From positions 685,001 through 749,000 of the forward strand of contig NZ_AP027266.1 in NCBI RefSeq assembly GCF_036322625.1: DNA of 64,000 nt. Reading direction: 5' to 3'. Position numbers and translations under genes: made by a program. The stretch's first letter is position 1, and every line of letters begins with the position of its first letter. The notes under the pieces were generated by a model, which saw nothing but the letters and a program-made list of their open reading frames with translations, had not been told where the DNA came from and searched no databases. Shown here piece after piece: positions 49,527 through 57,777 of the stretch. The DNA comes from Roseicyclus marinus (GTDB lineage: Bacteria > Pseudomonadota > Alphaproteobacteria > Rhodobacterales > Rhodobacteraceae).

Positions 49527-50504
49527 TCAATCCGCGAAAACGTGCATGTCGACCTCATGGGCCGGGGGGTAGGGGGCCTGTTCGGCATAGGCGACGGCCT
49601 CGGCCGCATCCTTTTCGATCTCGGCGTTCATCGCCTCGATCTCGGCTTCGGTGGCGATGCCTTGCTCCACGAGAAAGGCGCGGAAGCGGATGATCGGGTC
49701 GCGATTGTCCTTCCAGTCCTTTTCCTCGGCCTTGGAGCGGTAATATTCGCGGTTGATGTCGCCCACGTGGTGGCCGTGGTAGCGATAGGTCATCAGTTCC
49801 ATGAAGAACGGGCCTTCGCCCTTGCGGGCGCGCGCCACCAGTTTCTGGGTCAGCTCGTTGACGGCCAGCACGTCCTGACCGTCGACCTGGTGCGCCTCGA
49901 TCCCGAAGGCCTCGGCCCGCGCGATGATGGAGCCAGCGGCGATTTCCTCGGTCCTGGTGTATTCGGAATAGCCGTTGTTCTCGCAGGCGTAGATGACCGG
50001 CAGCTTCCAAAGGGCTGCCATGTTCATCACCTCGTACATGAGGCCCTGGGCGGTGGCGCCATCGCCGAAGAAACAGACGGTGACATCGTCCTGCCCCATC
50101 AGTTTCGCGCGCAAGGCCGATCCGGTGGCGATCCCCATCGACCCGCCCACGATGGCATTGGCGCCAAGGTTGCCGTGGCTTTGGTCGGCGATATGCATCG
50201 AGCCGCCCTTGCCCCGGCAATAGCCCTCGGCCTTGCCCAGAAGCTCGCAAAACATTTCCTTGAATTCCGCGCCCTTGGCCACGCAATGCCCATGACCGCG
50301 ATGGGTGGAGGTGATGTGGTCATTGTCGGTCAGCGCCTCGCAGATGCCGACGGCGACGGCCTCTTCGCCGGAATACATATGGGTCAGCCCCGGCATCTTG
50401 GCCGAGAGGTAGAGCTGGTTGGCGTTGTCCTCGAAGGTGCGGATGCGGACCATCTGGGCATACATGCGCAGGTAATCCTCGGTATTGGTCTTTGGCTTGG
50501 CCAT
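49527..50504 (-). CDS. 2-oxoacid/acetoin dehydrogenase E1 alpha subunit
   Basis: 325 residues. ThDP-binding motif GDGATAQG...ENNGYS (GDG-N(x)-NN), GKGGSMHIAD and YRYHGHHVGD are typical of AcoA/PdhA. The beta subunit starts 12 bp downstream. Reactions known for the family cleave acetoin or decarboxylate pyruvate or branched 2-oxoacids; sequence alone does not choose. The surrounding butanediol-dehydrogenase-like SDRs favour an acetoin-like substrate. No E3 (dihydrolipoamide dehydrogenase) gene is in the window. An AAGGA precedes the ATG. Confidence 0.88.
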   Translation of the reverse strand: MAKPKTNTEDYLRMYAQMVRIRTFEDNANQLYLSAKMPGLTHMYSGEEAVAVGICEALTDNDHITSTHRGHGHCVAKGAEFKEMFCELLGKAEGYCRGKGGSMHIADQSHGNLGANAIVGGSMGIATGSALRAKLMGQDDVTVCFFGDGATAQGLMYEVMNMAALWKLPVIYACENNGYSEYTRTEEIAAGSIIARAEAFGIEAHQVDGQDVLAVNELTQKLVARARKGEGPFFMELMTYRYHGHHVGDINREYYRSKAEEKDWKDNRDPIIRFRAFLVEQGIATEAEIEAMNAEIEKDAAEAVAYAEQAPYPPAHEVDMHVFAD

Positions 50505-50526
50505 GGGTCTGGTCCTTTGGCGGGTG

Positions 50527-50637
50527 GTGGGTTTCACCCGCGTTGGGGGGGATTGGTGGGTTTCACCCACCCTACGGGGTTCGGTTCGTGGGGGTCCGGC
50601 ATCCCATCAGGCTGGCGTAGGGTGGGTGAAACCCACC
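50527..50637. repeat. 22-bp perfect inverted repeat between M24 and E1-alpha genes
   Basis: Arms 50555-50576 (begins GGTGGGTTTCACCCACCC) and 50616-50637 (its exact reverse complement) are separated by 39 bases. Each arm is itself nearly palindromic. A partial third copy GTGGGTTTCACCC lies at 50527-50539. Similar GTGGGTGAAACCCAC elements are widespread mobile-looking intergenic repeats. It interrupts the leftward operon. Confidence 0.8.
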
Positions 50638-50644
50638 CCACCAC

Positions 50645-51943
50645 TCAGTAGCGGTTGGCGATGGGCAGTTCCTCGGCGGGGAAGAGGCTGATCACCTCGC
50701 AGCCCGTCTCGGTCACGACCACCTCTTCCTCGATGCGCGCGGCGGAATAGCCGTCGGCGGCGGGGCAGTAGGTCTCCAACGCGAAGACCATGCCGGTCTG
50801 GATCTCCATCGGATGCTCGAGGCTGACCGCGCGGCTGATGATGGGCCGCTCATGGAGCGCAAGGCCCAGGCCGTGGCCGAATTGCAGGCCGAAGGCCGCG
50901 TCCTCGTTGGGGAAGCCAAGGCTTTCTGCCGTCGGCCAGACCTCGGCCACCTTGTCGGTGGTGACACCGGGCTTGATCATGGCGATGGAGGCGTCGATCC
51001 ATTCGCGCGCCTTGACGTAGGCGTCATTCTGCGCGGGCGTGGCGCGGCCCACGTTGAAGGTGCGGTAGTAGCAGGTCCGGTAGCCCTGGTAGCTTTGCAG
51101 GATGTCGAAGAAACACTGGTCACCGGGCCGGATGAGGCGGTCGGTGAAATTGTGCGGATGGGGGTTGCAGCGTTCGCCCGAGATGGCGTTGATCGCCTCC
51201 ACGTCATCGGAGCCCATCTCGTAGAGGAGCTTGTTCGAGAGTGCCACGATGTCGTTCTCGCGCACGCCGGGTTTCAGTTCCTCGTAGATCATGTGGTAGA
51301 CGCCATCGACCATGGCGGCGGCCTGCGTGAGCAGCTGGATCTCGTCCCAGTTCTTGATCTCGCGCGCGGCCAGCATGATCTGCTGGCCGTCGACGACCTT
51401 GATCCCTTCTTCCTGGAGCGCGTGGAACATGGCGGTTTCGGCGTAATCGACGCCCACGGGCATGTCGGCCATGCCCGCGTCGCGGATCAGCTGGGCGATC
51501 ATCTTGGCGTATTTCTTCATCAGGCCGAATTCGGGCGGGATCGTGCCGCGCATGCCCACCACGCCCGCAAGGCAATGGTCGGGTTCCAGCCAGTCGGAAT
51601 GACGCTTGTGATGGACCGCGGCCGAGCCGAAATCCCAGACATAGGGGCTGTCGTCGCCCGTCAGCAGGCAGAAGCGGCACATCTTGTCCCGTTCCCATTC
51701 GCCGATCTTGGTGGCCGAGACATAGCGGATGTTGTTGACATCAAAGAGCAGGAGCGAGCCTGCATTCGAGGCCTGCAGCGATTGGCGGGTGCGGGCCAGC
51801 CGGTAGCGGCGCAGGCGGTCGTGGTCGATGCGGCGTTCGAAATCGACCGAGGTATGGCCCCAGGCGGGCAAGCGGTCGCGCCATTCCCAGTTGGGGTTCA
51901 GGTCTTGGGGGGTCAGCAGGTTCGGCATCAGGGCGCGGGACAT
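50645..51943 (-). CDS. M24/creatinase-fold enzyme with altered metal ligand
   Basis: 432 residues, pita-bread fold like aminopeptidase P, creatinase, DddP and ectoine hydrolase. N-terminal domain has SLLLFDVNNIRYVS (about 63-76). Of the five usual metal ligands, D280, H357 (FGHGLGLALHE), E390 (VFALETY) and a Glu at about 406 are present, but the second Asp of the GYxxDxxRT motif is C291 (GYRTCYYRT). Peptidase activity is therefore doubtful; a small-molecule hydrolase or lyase acting on the imported compound is more likely. GGAGA precedes the ATG. Between an SDR and E1-alpha in the operon. Confidence 0.75.
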   Translation of the reverse strand: MSRALMPNLLTPQDLNPNWEWRDRLPAWGHTSVDFERRIDHDRLRRYRLARTRQSLQASNAGSLLLFDVNNIRYVSATKIGEWERDKMCRFCLLTGDDSPYVWDFGSAAVHHKRHSDWLEPDHCLAGVVGMRGTIPPEFGLMKKYAKMIAQLIRDAGMADMPVGVDYAETAMFHALQEEGIKVVDGQQIMLAAREIKNWDEIQLLTQAAAMVDGVYHMIYEELKPGVRENDIVALSNKLLYEMGSDDVEAINAISGERCNPHPHNFTDRLIRPGDQCFFDILQSYQGYRTCYYRTFNVGRATPAQNDAYVKAREWIDASIAMIKPGVTTDKVAEVWPTAESLGFPNEDAAFGLQFGHGLGLALHERPIISRAVSLEHPMEIQTGMVFALETYCPAADGYSAARIEEEVVVTETGCEVISLFPAEELPIANRY

Positions 51944-52012
51944 GAAAATCTCCTTCCGGCGGCGCGGGGCCTGCCGGTTTTGCGGGTGTTTGTCGGGTGA
52001 AAACGTCTGGCG

Positions 52013-52819
52013 TTACTGGATGCACCAGCCGCCGTCGATGTGGATCATCTGGCCGGTCATGTAGTCGCTGTCGCGGCTGGCAAGGAAGGACGCGGTGCCG
52101 GTGATGTCGTCGGGGTAGGAGACGCGCTTGATCTGGAGCGCATCGCGCACGATGTCCTCGTAGGCCTGGCCCTCGCGGTCCTTGAAGCCGATATCGACGA
52201 GGTCCTTGTCGAGCTGTTCCCACAGCGGGGTGACCACGACACCGGGGGCATAGCCGTTGACGGTGATGTTGTGTTCGGCCAGCGCCAGCGCCCCGCAATG
52301 GGTCAGGGCCAAGCAGCCGTATTTCGAGGTGCAATAGACCGTCACGTCGATCAGCGGCTTGCGCGAGGCGATGGAGCCCACGTTGATCAGCTTGTAGGGG
52401 CCGCCCTCCTTGCCCTGGGCGATCATCTGGCGAGCGGTTTCCTGCATGCCCAGCCACATCGCCTTGGTGTTGACGTTCATGATCATGTCCCAGTTGTCTT
52501 CGTCGATATCCATGAAGAACCGGGGTTTGTTCAGGCCCGCATTGAACAGGCCCACGTTGATCGAGCCGAAGGCCTCGACCGTGGCTGCGACGGCGGCGGC
52601 ATTGTCGGCGCGCTTGGTCACATCCATCCGCACGGCGATGGCGCGGCCATTGCCGGCGGCATTGATCCGGTCGGCCATTTCCTGCGCCGCATCGAGGTCC
52701 AGGTCGCCGAGGCAGACATTGGCCCCTTGCGCGGCGAAGGCTTCGGCATTGGCGGCACCCATGCCGCGCGCGGCACCGGTGATCAGGATATTCTTGCCCT
52801 TCAGGCGTTCGGGGTCCAT
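52013..52819 (-). CDS. SDR, acetoin reductase / butanediol dehydrogenase-like (leftward)
   Basis: 268 residues. TGAARGMG cofactor loop, FNAGLNKP, catalytic YCTSKYG, VVVTPLWEQLDKDL and SDYMTGQMIHIDGG. The TPLWEQLD and SDYMTGQ blocks are hallmarks of meso-2,3-butanediol dehydrogenase / acetoin reductase relatives. It overlaps the end of the regulator gene by 19 bases and has a strong GAGGGAGGA. A paralogue with the same blocks is in the rightward operon (55900-56721), suggesting two stereo- or step-specific oxidations. Confidence 0.85.
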   Translation of the reverse strand: MDPERLKGKNILITGAARGMGAANAEAFAAQGANVCLGDLDLDAAQEMADRINAAGNGRAIAVRMDVTKRADNAAAVAATVEAFGSINVGLFNAGLNKPRFFMDIDEDNWDMIMNVNTKAMWLGMQETARQMIAQGKEGGPYKLINVGSIASRKPLIDVTVYCTSKYGCLALTHCGALALAEHNITVNGYAPGVVVTPLWEQLDKDLVDIGFKDREGQAYEDIVRDALQIKRVSYPDDITGTASFLASRDSDYMTGQMIHIDGGWCIQ

Positions 52820-54654
52820 GGGTTTCCTCCCTCGTGGTCTGTGTCTTCCAGGATCGTTTCGGCGCGGGCCTGGATGCGGGCGAGCGCATCGCGGGGCCGG
52901 GTCAGGCCGCGCAGCATGTCGTGCAGTTCGAGACCGCATAGCTTGATGATCTCGGAGACCTGCGGGATCGGCGGGCGCGGCCAGAATTGCAGCTCGTCGC
53001 GCCACGACATCTGGTCGACGGTCTCGAAGATCGGGGACAGGCGGCGCACCTCGGGATCGGCGCCCACCGAATAGCGGGGGGCGGTGCGACTGCCATTCTG
53101 GACATACAGCTTCTGCGCGCCGGGCGAGGTGAAGGCGATCAGCGCCTCGGCGGCATCCTTCACCCGGTCGGGGGCGAGATTGGCCGGGATACACAGCGCA
53201 TAGCCGCCCACGGGCGCGATGGGTGCGCCAGCCGGACCATGGGGATGAGGCAGGTAGCCCGTGTTGTCATAGGCGGGGCAGGTTTCATCGAGCTCGAAAT
53301 ACGGGGCCAGCAGCGTGTAGCCATAGGCCATCGCCACCTTGCCCGCCGCATAGGGGCGGACGCGTTCATACCAGGACATCGACAGGATATCGGGTGGGGA
53401 ATAATCCAGCAGCTCCATCAGGTATTCGGCCGCCGCAAGCGCGCGGTCGGTGTCGAGCCGGGGCCGCCACGGCCCCCGGCCCAGGCGGGCCGCGTCATAG
53501 CCGCCCGCGATCTCGGGCAGGTCGATGATCGGCTGGCCGAAAGCGGCGCAGGTCATCATGAAGGTATGGCCCAGCGCCGTGCCGCGCGCGGCATTCCACG
53601 CCACCCCGTAGCGCCCGGCGCGGGGGTCGTGGAAATGGCGGGCGGCCGCGATCACCTCGTCGGCCGTGACGGGGGGCGTGATGCCGTCGCGGGCGAACCA
53701 ATCCTTGCGGTAGAACATCAGTTCCGGCGTGGTCTGGCTGGGCACGCCGTAGGGCACGCCGTTCCAATGCGTGGCGCGCCAGCCCGCGGTGTGGAAATCG
53801 CCGGGATCGAGCCTGTCGGTATCCATCACCTCGGTCAGGGGGCGGATCACGCCCTTGGTCACGAATTCGCCGATCCAGGGCAGGTCGACGGCGATCAGGT
53901 CATAGGCGCTGCGCTTGCGTTCGGCGTTGCGCAGCGTTTCCTGGTGCAGGCGGTCGATGGAAAAGGCGCGCTGGTGGATGTCGGTGCCGACGATCTGTTC
54001 GAACTGGCGCTTGAGGTTTTCCATCACCATGAAGGTCGGGTCGCCATGCACGAGGATGCGCAGGCCGCCCGCCAGTTTCAGCGGCGACAGGAGCGCGCGG
54101 GGCGGCGCGATGACCGCCTGGCTCGAGACATAGGAGCCGCCGTAGAAGTAATCTTCGGTTTCTTCCGGGTCCGCGGCGTCGAAGGAGGCCCGCGCCAGCC
54201 GACCGATCCGGCTTGCGATCTGGCCGAATTCCTCGAGCAGGTGGGCGCTGGGATGGAGCGAGAAGGTCCGGCCCGATTTCGTGCGCGGGCGCTGTTCGAC
54301 GAGGCCTGCGGACTGGATCTCGGCCAGCTTGCGCATCGCGGTGGCATAGGGCACCCCCGAGGCGGAGGCCATCGAGGAGGAGGAGACCATCCGCCCCTCG
54401 ATATGTCCGCGCATCAGGTGGAGGATCATGTTCAGGTGCGGATTGGGTGTTGTCGGCTCGAGCGAGGTGTCGATCTCGCGGCAGAGCCCGCCGAGGAACT
54501 CGACGACGCGGGCCAGCTCCACATCGGCGGCACCCGCGCCAAGACGGCCGCCAAGCGATGAGGCGTCTTGTCCGAATTGGAGGATTTCGCTCGGTTGCTT
54601 GTTCATGGTTCCGCTGGCACGTTGCCCGGCGACCCGGATCGGGGAGCGCGTCAT
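52801..54654 (-). CDS. Winged-helix regulator fused to a solute-binding-protein domain
   Basis: 617 residues. No signal peptide. Residues about 70-135 form a winged helix-turn-helix (MASASGVPYATAMRKLAEIQ SAGLVEQRP), and residues about 180-590 resemble a family 1 extracellular solute-binding protein (LRILVHGDPTFMVMENLKRQ, PYGVPSQTTPELMFYRKDWF, AYGYTLLAPYFE, GGYALCIPA). A cytoplasmic binding-protein domain likely senses the imported compound directly. Start by GTG-free choice: ATG 54654 preceded by GGAGG at ideal spacing; ATG 54606 lacks such a site. Divergent from the transporter genes across the operator region, so probably their regulator. Confidence 0.72.
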   Translation of the reverse strand: MTRSPIRVAGQRASGTMNKQPSEILQFGQDASSLGGRLGAGAADVELARVVEFLGGLCREIDTSLEPTTPNPHLNMILHLMRGHIEGRMVSSSSMASASGVPYATAMRKLAEIQSAGLVEQRPRTKSGRTFSLHPSAHLLEEFGQIASRIGRLARASFDAADPEETEDYFYGGSYVSSQAVIAPPRALLSPLKLAGGLRILVHGDPTFMVMENLKRQFEQIVGTDIHQRAFSIDRLHQETLRNAERKRSAYDLIAVDLPWIGEFVTKGVIRPLTEVMDTDRLDPGDFHTAGWRATHWNGVPYGVPSQTTPELMFYRKDWFARDGITPPVTADEVIAAARHFHDPRAGRYGVAWNAARGTALGHTFMMTCAAFGQPIIDLPEIAGGYDAARLGRGPWRPRLDTDRALAAAEYLMELLDYSPPDILSMSWYERVRPYAAGKVAMAYGYTLLAPYFELDETCPAYDNTGYLPHPHGPAGAPIAPVGGYALCIPANLAPDRVKDAAEALIAFTSPGAQKLYVQNGSRTAPRYSVGADPEVRRLSPIFETVDQMSWRDELQFWPRPPIPQVSEIIKLCGLELHDMLRGLTRPRDALARIQARAETILEDTDHEGGNPWTPNA

Positions 54655-54670
54655 GGGCTGTCCTCCATGC

Positions 54671-54745
54671 AATGTTCAATTTGATATCCGGACACGATGG
54701 CCGAAAATGTTCAAAATGGATATCAATTTGTCCAAATCGGACAAA
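54671..54745. promoter_or_regulatory. Operator region between divergent regulator and transporter
   Basis: A+T-rich stretch with three repeat types: direct AATGTTCAA at 54671-54679 and 54706-54714 (35 bp apart); inverted TTGATATCC at 54681-54689 with GGATATCAA at 54718-54726; and a palindrome TTTGTCC-AAATC-GGACAAA at 54727-54745. These are likely sites of the winged-helix regulator. Confidence 0.6.
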
Positions 54746-54857
54746 ATGGCCCGGGTCATCCGGGGGTGAAACAACGCTGGATCAGGGCAGATTGCACCGG
54801 GCGATTCCCGGGCTGGGAGGCAGCGGCAATCACCAGACCGACACAGGGAGGAAAGAC

Positions 54858-55818
54858 ATGACCCGCAACACCAAGCTCTCGCTTGCCTGCACGACCGCGC
54901 TCATTGCCATGGGCGGCGCGGCGGCGGCGCAGACCTACACCATCGGCATCACGCAAAACAACGTGGGCGTCGACAGCTACCAGACCACCTATGAACAGGC
55001 CTTCATCGCGGCGGCGGAAGCCAACCCCGATGTCGAGGTCGTCGTTCTGGATGCAGGCGGCGACGTGGCCCGCCAGATCGCCCAGATCCAGGATCTGGTG
55101 CAGCAGGAAGTCGACGCGATGATCATCTGGCCGACCAATGGTCAGGCCGTCATCCCCGCCGTTCGCCAGGCCCATCAGGCGGGTATCCCCGTCGTGATCA
55201 CCAATTCGAACATCGCCGAGGAAGGGTTCGATTTCATCCGCTCCTTCTCGGGGCCCGACAACGTCACGCAGGGCGCGCGGTCGGCGGAAATCATGTGCGA
55301 GCGCTTCACCGCGCTGGGCATCCAGGACGAGGCGCGGATCGTGCAGATCACCGGCCAGCCGGGCTATACGACCGCCATCGAACGCGCCGAAGGGGTTCGA
55401 GCAGCGCCTGCCCGAGGTCTGCCCGAACGTGACGCTGGTGGCCAGCCAGCCCGGCAACTGGAACCGCGAAGACAGCCAGCGCGTGATGGAAGCCTTCCTT
55501 GTCCAATATGACGATATCGACGGCGTCTATTCGGGCGACGACAACATGGGCGTGGGCGCGCTCAACGCGGCGCTGGCCGCTGGCCGGGCCGAAGGCATCA
55601 CCTTTGTCGGCGCGACCAATTTCGCGGTCGGCTATGATGCGATGGAGCGCGGCGAATACTGGGGGTCGATCTACCAATCCCCGGTCGATGATGCCGAGGC
55701 CGCGCTTCAGACCGCGCTCGACATCCTGGCAGGCGAAGATGTTCCGTTCCTGAACTACTTCGACACGCCCAAGATCACGCAAGACAACATGGGCGAGTTT
55801 ACCCGCCCGGTGTTCTGA
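54858..55818 (+). pseudogene. CUT2-type sugar-binding protein, frameshifted
   Basis: The periplasmic binding protein of the adjacent ABC transporter (RbsB-like). Signal peptide (ALIAMGGAAAA) then QTYTIGITQNNVG and IIWPTNGQAVIP-type type-1 periplasmic fold. The frame is intact to G179 (55392-55394), then an extra G in a GGGG run (55392-55395) shifts it; the first frame stops at 55511 after an unrelated tail. Skipping one G restores FEQRLPEVCPNVTLVASQPG and the rest to TAG-free end FTRPVF with stop 55816-55818, giving 319 residues, normal length. Could be true inactivation, a sequencing or assembly error, or slippage. Confidence 0.85.
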
Positions 55819-55834
55819 TCCTCCCCTCCCTGAC

Positions 55835-55866
55835 GGGGCGGCGGCCTGCCGTCGCCCCGCTTTTTT
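55835..55866 (+). terminator. Terminator/attenuator after the binding-protein gene
   Basis: Stem GGGGCGGCGGC / GCCGTCGCCCC (one G-U pair) then GC and TTTTTT. Such a site after a binding-protein gene usually keeps its expression above that of the membrane genes. Confidence 0.8.
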
Positions 55867-55899
55867 CCAGAGCATTGCCAGACGACAAAGGAATTCACC

Positions 55900-56721
55900 G
55901 TGGCTGAACCGCATGGGGTAGAAGGGCGTGTCTGCATCGTGACCGGTGCGGCGCGGGGGATCGGGCGCGCCATTGCAGAGGCGCTTTTGGACGAGGGCGC
56001 AAAGGTCTGTCTGGCGGATCTGAACGCCGACCAGGTGGCCGAGGTGGCCGAGGCCAACCGCGCGCGTGACGGCATCGCGCCCGATGCGATCCTGTCGGTC
56101 GGCGTCGATGTGCGCGACCGCGCGCAGGTCCGCGCGATGGTCGAGGCGACGGCACAGGCCTTTGGCCGGGTCGATGTGGTGTTCAACAATGCCGGCGTGA
56201 ACAAGCCGATGAATTTCCTCGACGTGACCGAGGACAATTGGCACCTGATCATGGATGTGAACGGGTTGGGCTGCCTGATCGGCATGCAGGAGGCCGCGCG
56301 CCAGATGATCGCGCAGGGCCCCGCGCCGGATGGAACGGTGGGCAAGATCGTCAACACCGCGTCGGTCGCGTCGCGGCAGGGGTTCGACAATGTCGCGCCC
56401 TATTGCGCCTCGAAATGGGCGGTGGTCAGCCTGACGCAGTCGGCGGCGCGCGACCTTGCCAAGCATGGTATCACGGTGACAGGCTTTGCGCCGGGGGTGG
56501 TCGCCACCGAGATGTGGGAGCAGGTGGACCGCGACCTGATGGACATCGGGGCCGCCGAGCGCCCCGGCCAGGCGATGGAGGAATTCTCGTCCGAGATCCT
56601 GAAGGGACGCGTCGCGCGCCCGGCGGATATCACCGGCACGACGACGTTCCTTGCCTCGCGGGCCAGCGATTACATGACCGGCCAGATCGTGATGATCGAC
56701 GGGGGCATGACACTGGTCTGA
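55900..56721 (+). CDS. SDR, acetoin reductase / butanediol dehydrogenase-like (rightward)
   Basis: 273 residues. TGAARGIGRAIA, NNAGVNKP, YCASKWA, VVATEMWEQVDRDLMDIG, SDYMTGQIVMIDGGM. Shares several blocks with the leftward SDR (NAGxNKP, WEQxDxDLxDIG, SDYMTGQ), so they are paralogues. The GTG at 55900 is preceded by AAAGGA. Placed inside the transporter operon, directly after its terminator hairpin. Confidence 0.85.
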   Translation: MAEPHGVEGRVCIVTGAARGIGRAIAEALLDEGAKVCLADLNADQVAEVAEANRARDGIAPDAILSVGVDVRDRAQVRAMVEATAQAFGRVDVVFNNAGVNKPMNFLDVTEDNWHLIMDVNGLGCLIGMQEAARQMIAQGPAPDGTVGKIVNTASVASRQGFDNVAPYCASKWAVVSLTQSAARDLAKHGITVTGFAPGVVATEMWEQVDRDLMDIGAAERPGQAMEEFSSEILKGRVARPADITGTTTFLASRASDYMTGQIVMIDGGMTLV

Positions 56722-56796
56722 CGCGCAGCCCACAAGCCGCGCGCAAGACCGGAACCAGCGCCGAGGGGGGCGCGTCCGCAGGGGAGGACGGACAGA

Positions 56797-57777
56797 ATGG
56801 CCGACACGGCTATCAAGACATTCGGGGGCCTGTTGGCCCGCCAAGGCATCCTTGTTGCCTTCATCCTGTTCATGGTGGGTTTCACGCTGTGGAACCCGCG
56901 CTTCATCGACATCGACAATGTCTTTGGCGTGATCCGGTCCTCGGCCATTCTGGGCGTGATGGCGCTTGGCGTCACCTTCGTGGTGATCGGGGGCAATCTG
57001 GACCTGTCGGTCGGATCGATGCTGTCCTTTTCGGCCATCGTGGTGCTGGACCTGCATGAAAACCCGGCCGTTGGCCCGGCGCTGGCCATTCCGGCGATGT
57101 TCGCCCTGACCCTGTGTCTGGGCGCGATCAACGGGTTTCTGGTGGGCTACCTGCGGCTCAATTCGCTGATTGTCACCTTGGGGATGCTGTCGGCCATCCA
57201 TGGTCTGACGCTGACATGGTCGGGCGGGCAGAACATGGATATCGCCGATCAAAGTGCCACGTGGTTCGGCGTTTTCGGGCGCGGCACGGCGCTGGGCATC
57301 CCGATCCCGGTCCTGATCCTTGTCGCGCTGGCGGCGTTTCTGGGCATCTTGCTCGCCAAGACGCCCTTTGGCCGCAAGGTCTATGCCGTGGGGGGCAATC
57401 CGACGGCGGCGACATTCTCGGGCATCCCGCGCGCAAGGGTCGTGTTCCTGACCTACCTGATTTCCGCCTTTTGCGTCGCGGTGGCGGGTCTGATCCAGGC
57501 CAGCCGCACCATGGGCGCGCAGAACACCGTGGGGCAGGGGCTGGAGCTGGAGGTTCTGGCCGCCGTGATCCTGGGGGGGGCGTCGCTTCTGGGTGGGTCG
57601 GGCACGATCTTCAAGACGGTGATCGGCGTGCTGATCCTTGGCTTCATCCAGAACGGTCTGCTGCTGGCCGGTCTGCAATTCTACGTTCAGTTCGTCGTGA
57701 CCTGGATCATCATCATTCTCGCGGTCTGGCTCGATATCGCCACCAAGCGCGGGAAGCTCTGGTCGCCGATCGCGTGA
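56797..57777 (+). CDS. CUT2 ABC transporter permease 1 (RbsC-like)
   Basis: 326 residues, about 8-10 helices. Signature GGNLDLSVGSMLSFSAIVV and LGGASLLGGSGTIFKTVIG motifs of BPD_transp_2 sugar permeases. Works with the second permease, suggesting a heterodimeric pore as in LsrCD or YtfT-YjfF, rather than the single permease of ribose systems. TGATG overlap with permease 2. AGGGGAGGA upstream of the ATG. Confidence 0.92.
   Translation: MADTAIKTFGGLLARQGILVAFILFMVGFTLWNPRFIDIDNVFGVIRSSAILGVMALGVTFVVIGGNLDLSVGSMLSFSAIVVLDLHENPAVGPALAIPAMFALTLCLGAINGFLVGYLRLNSLIVTLGMLSAIHGLTLTWSGGQNMDIADQSATWFGVFGRGTALGIPIPVLILVALAAFLGILLAKTPFGRKVYAVGGNPTAATFSGIPRARVVFLTYLISAFCVAVAGLIQASRTMGAQNTVGQGLELEVLAAVILGGASLLGGSGTIFKTVIGVLILGFIQNGLLLAGLQFYVQFVVTWIIIILAVWLDIATKRGKLWSPIA

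Noticed and set aside
50645-51943. DddP-type DMSP lyase
   Set aside because: The N-terminal outline is similar, but the metal-ligand pattern differs (C291) and no other DMSP gene is nearby.
50645-51943. Ectoine hydrolase (DoeA/EutD)
   Set aside because: No deacetylase doeB/eutE or ectoine transporter of the usual types is adjacent.
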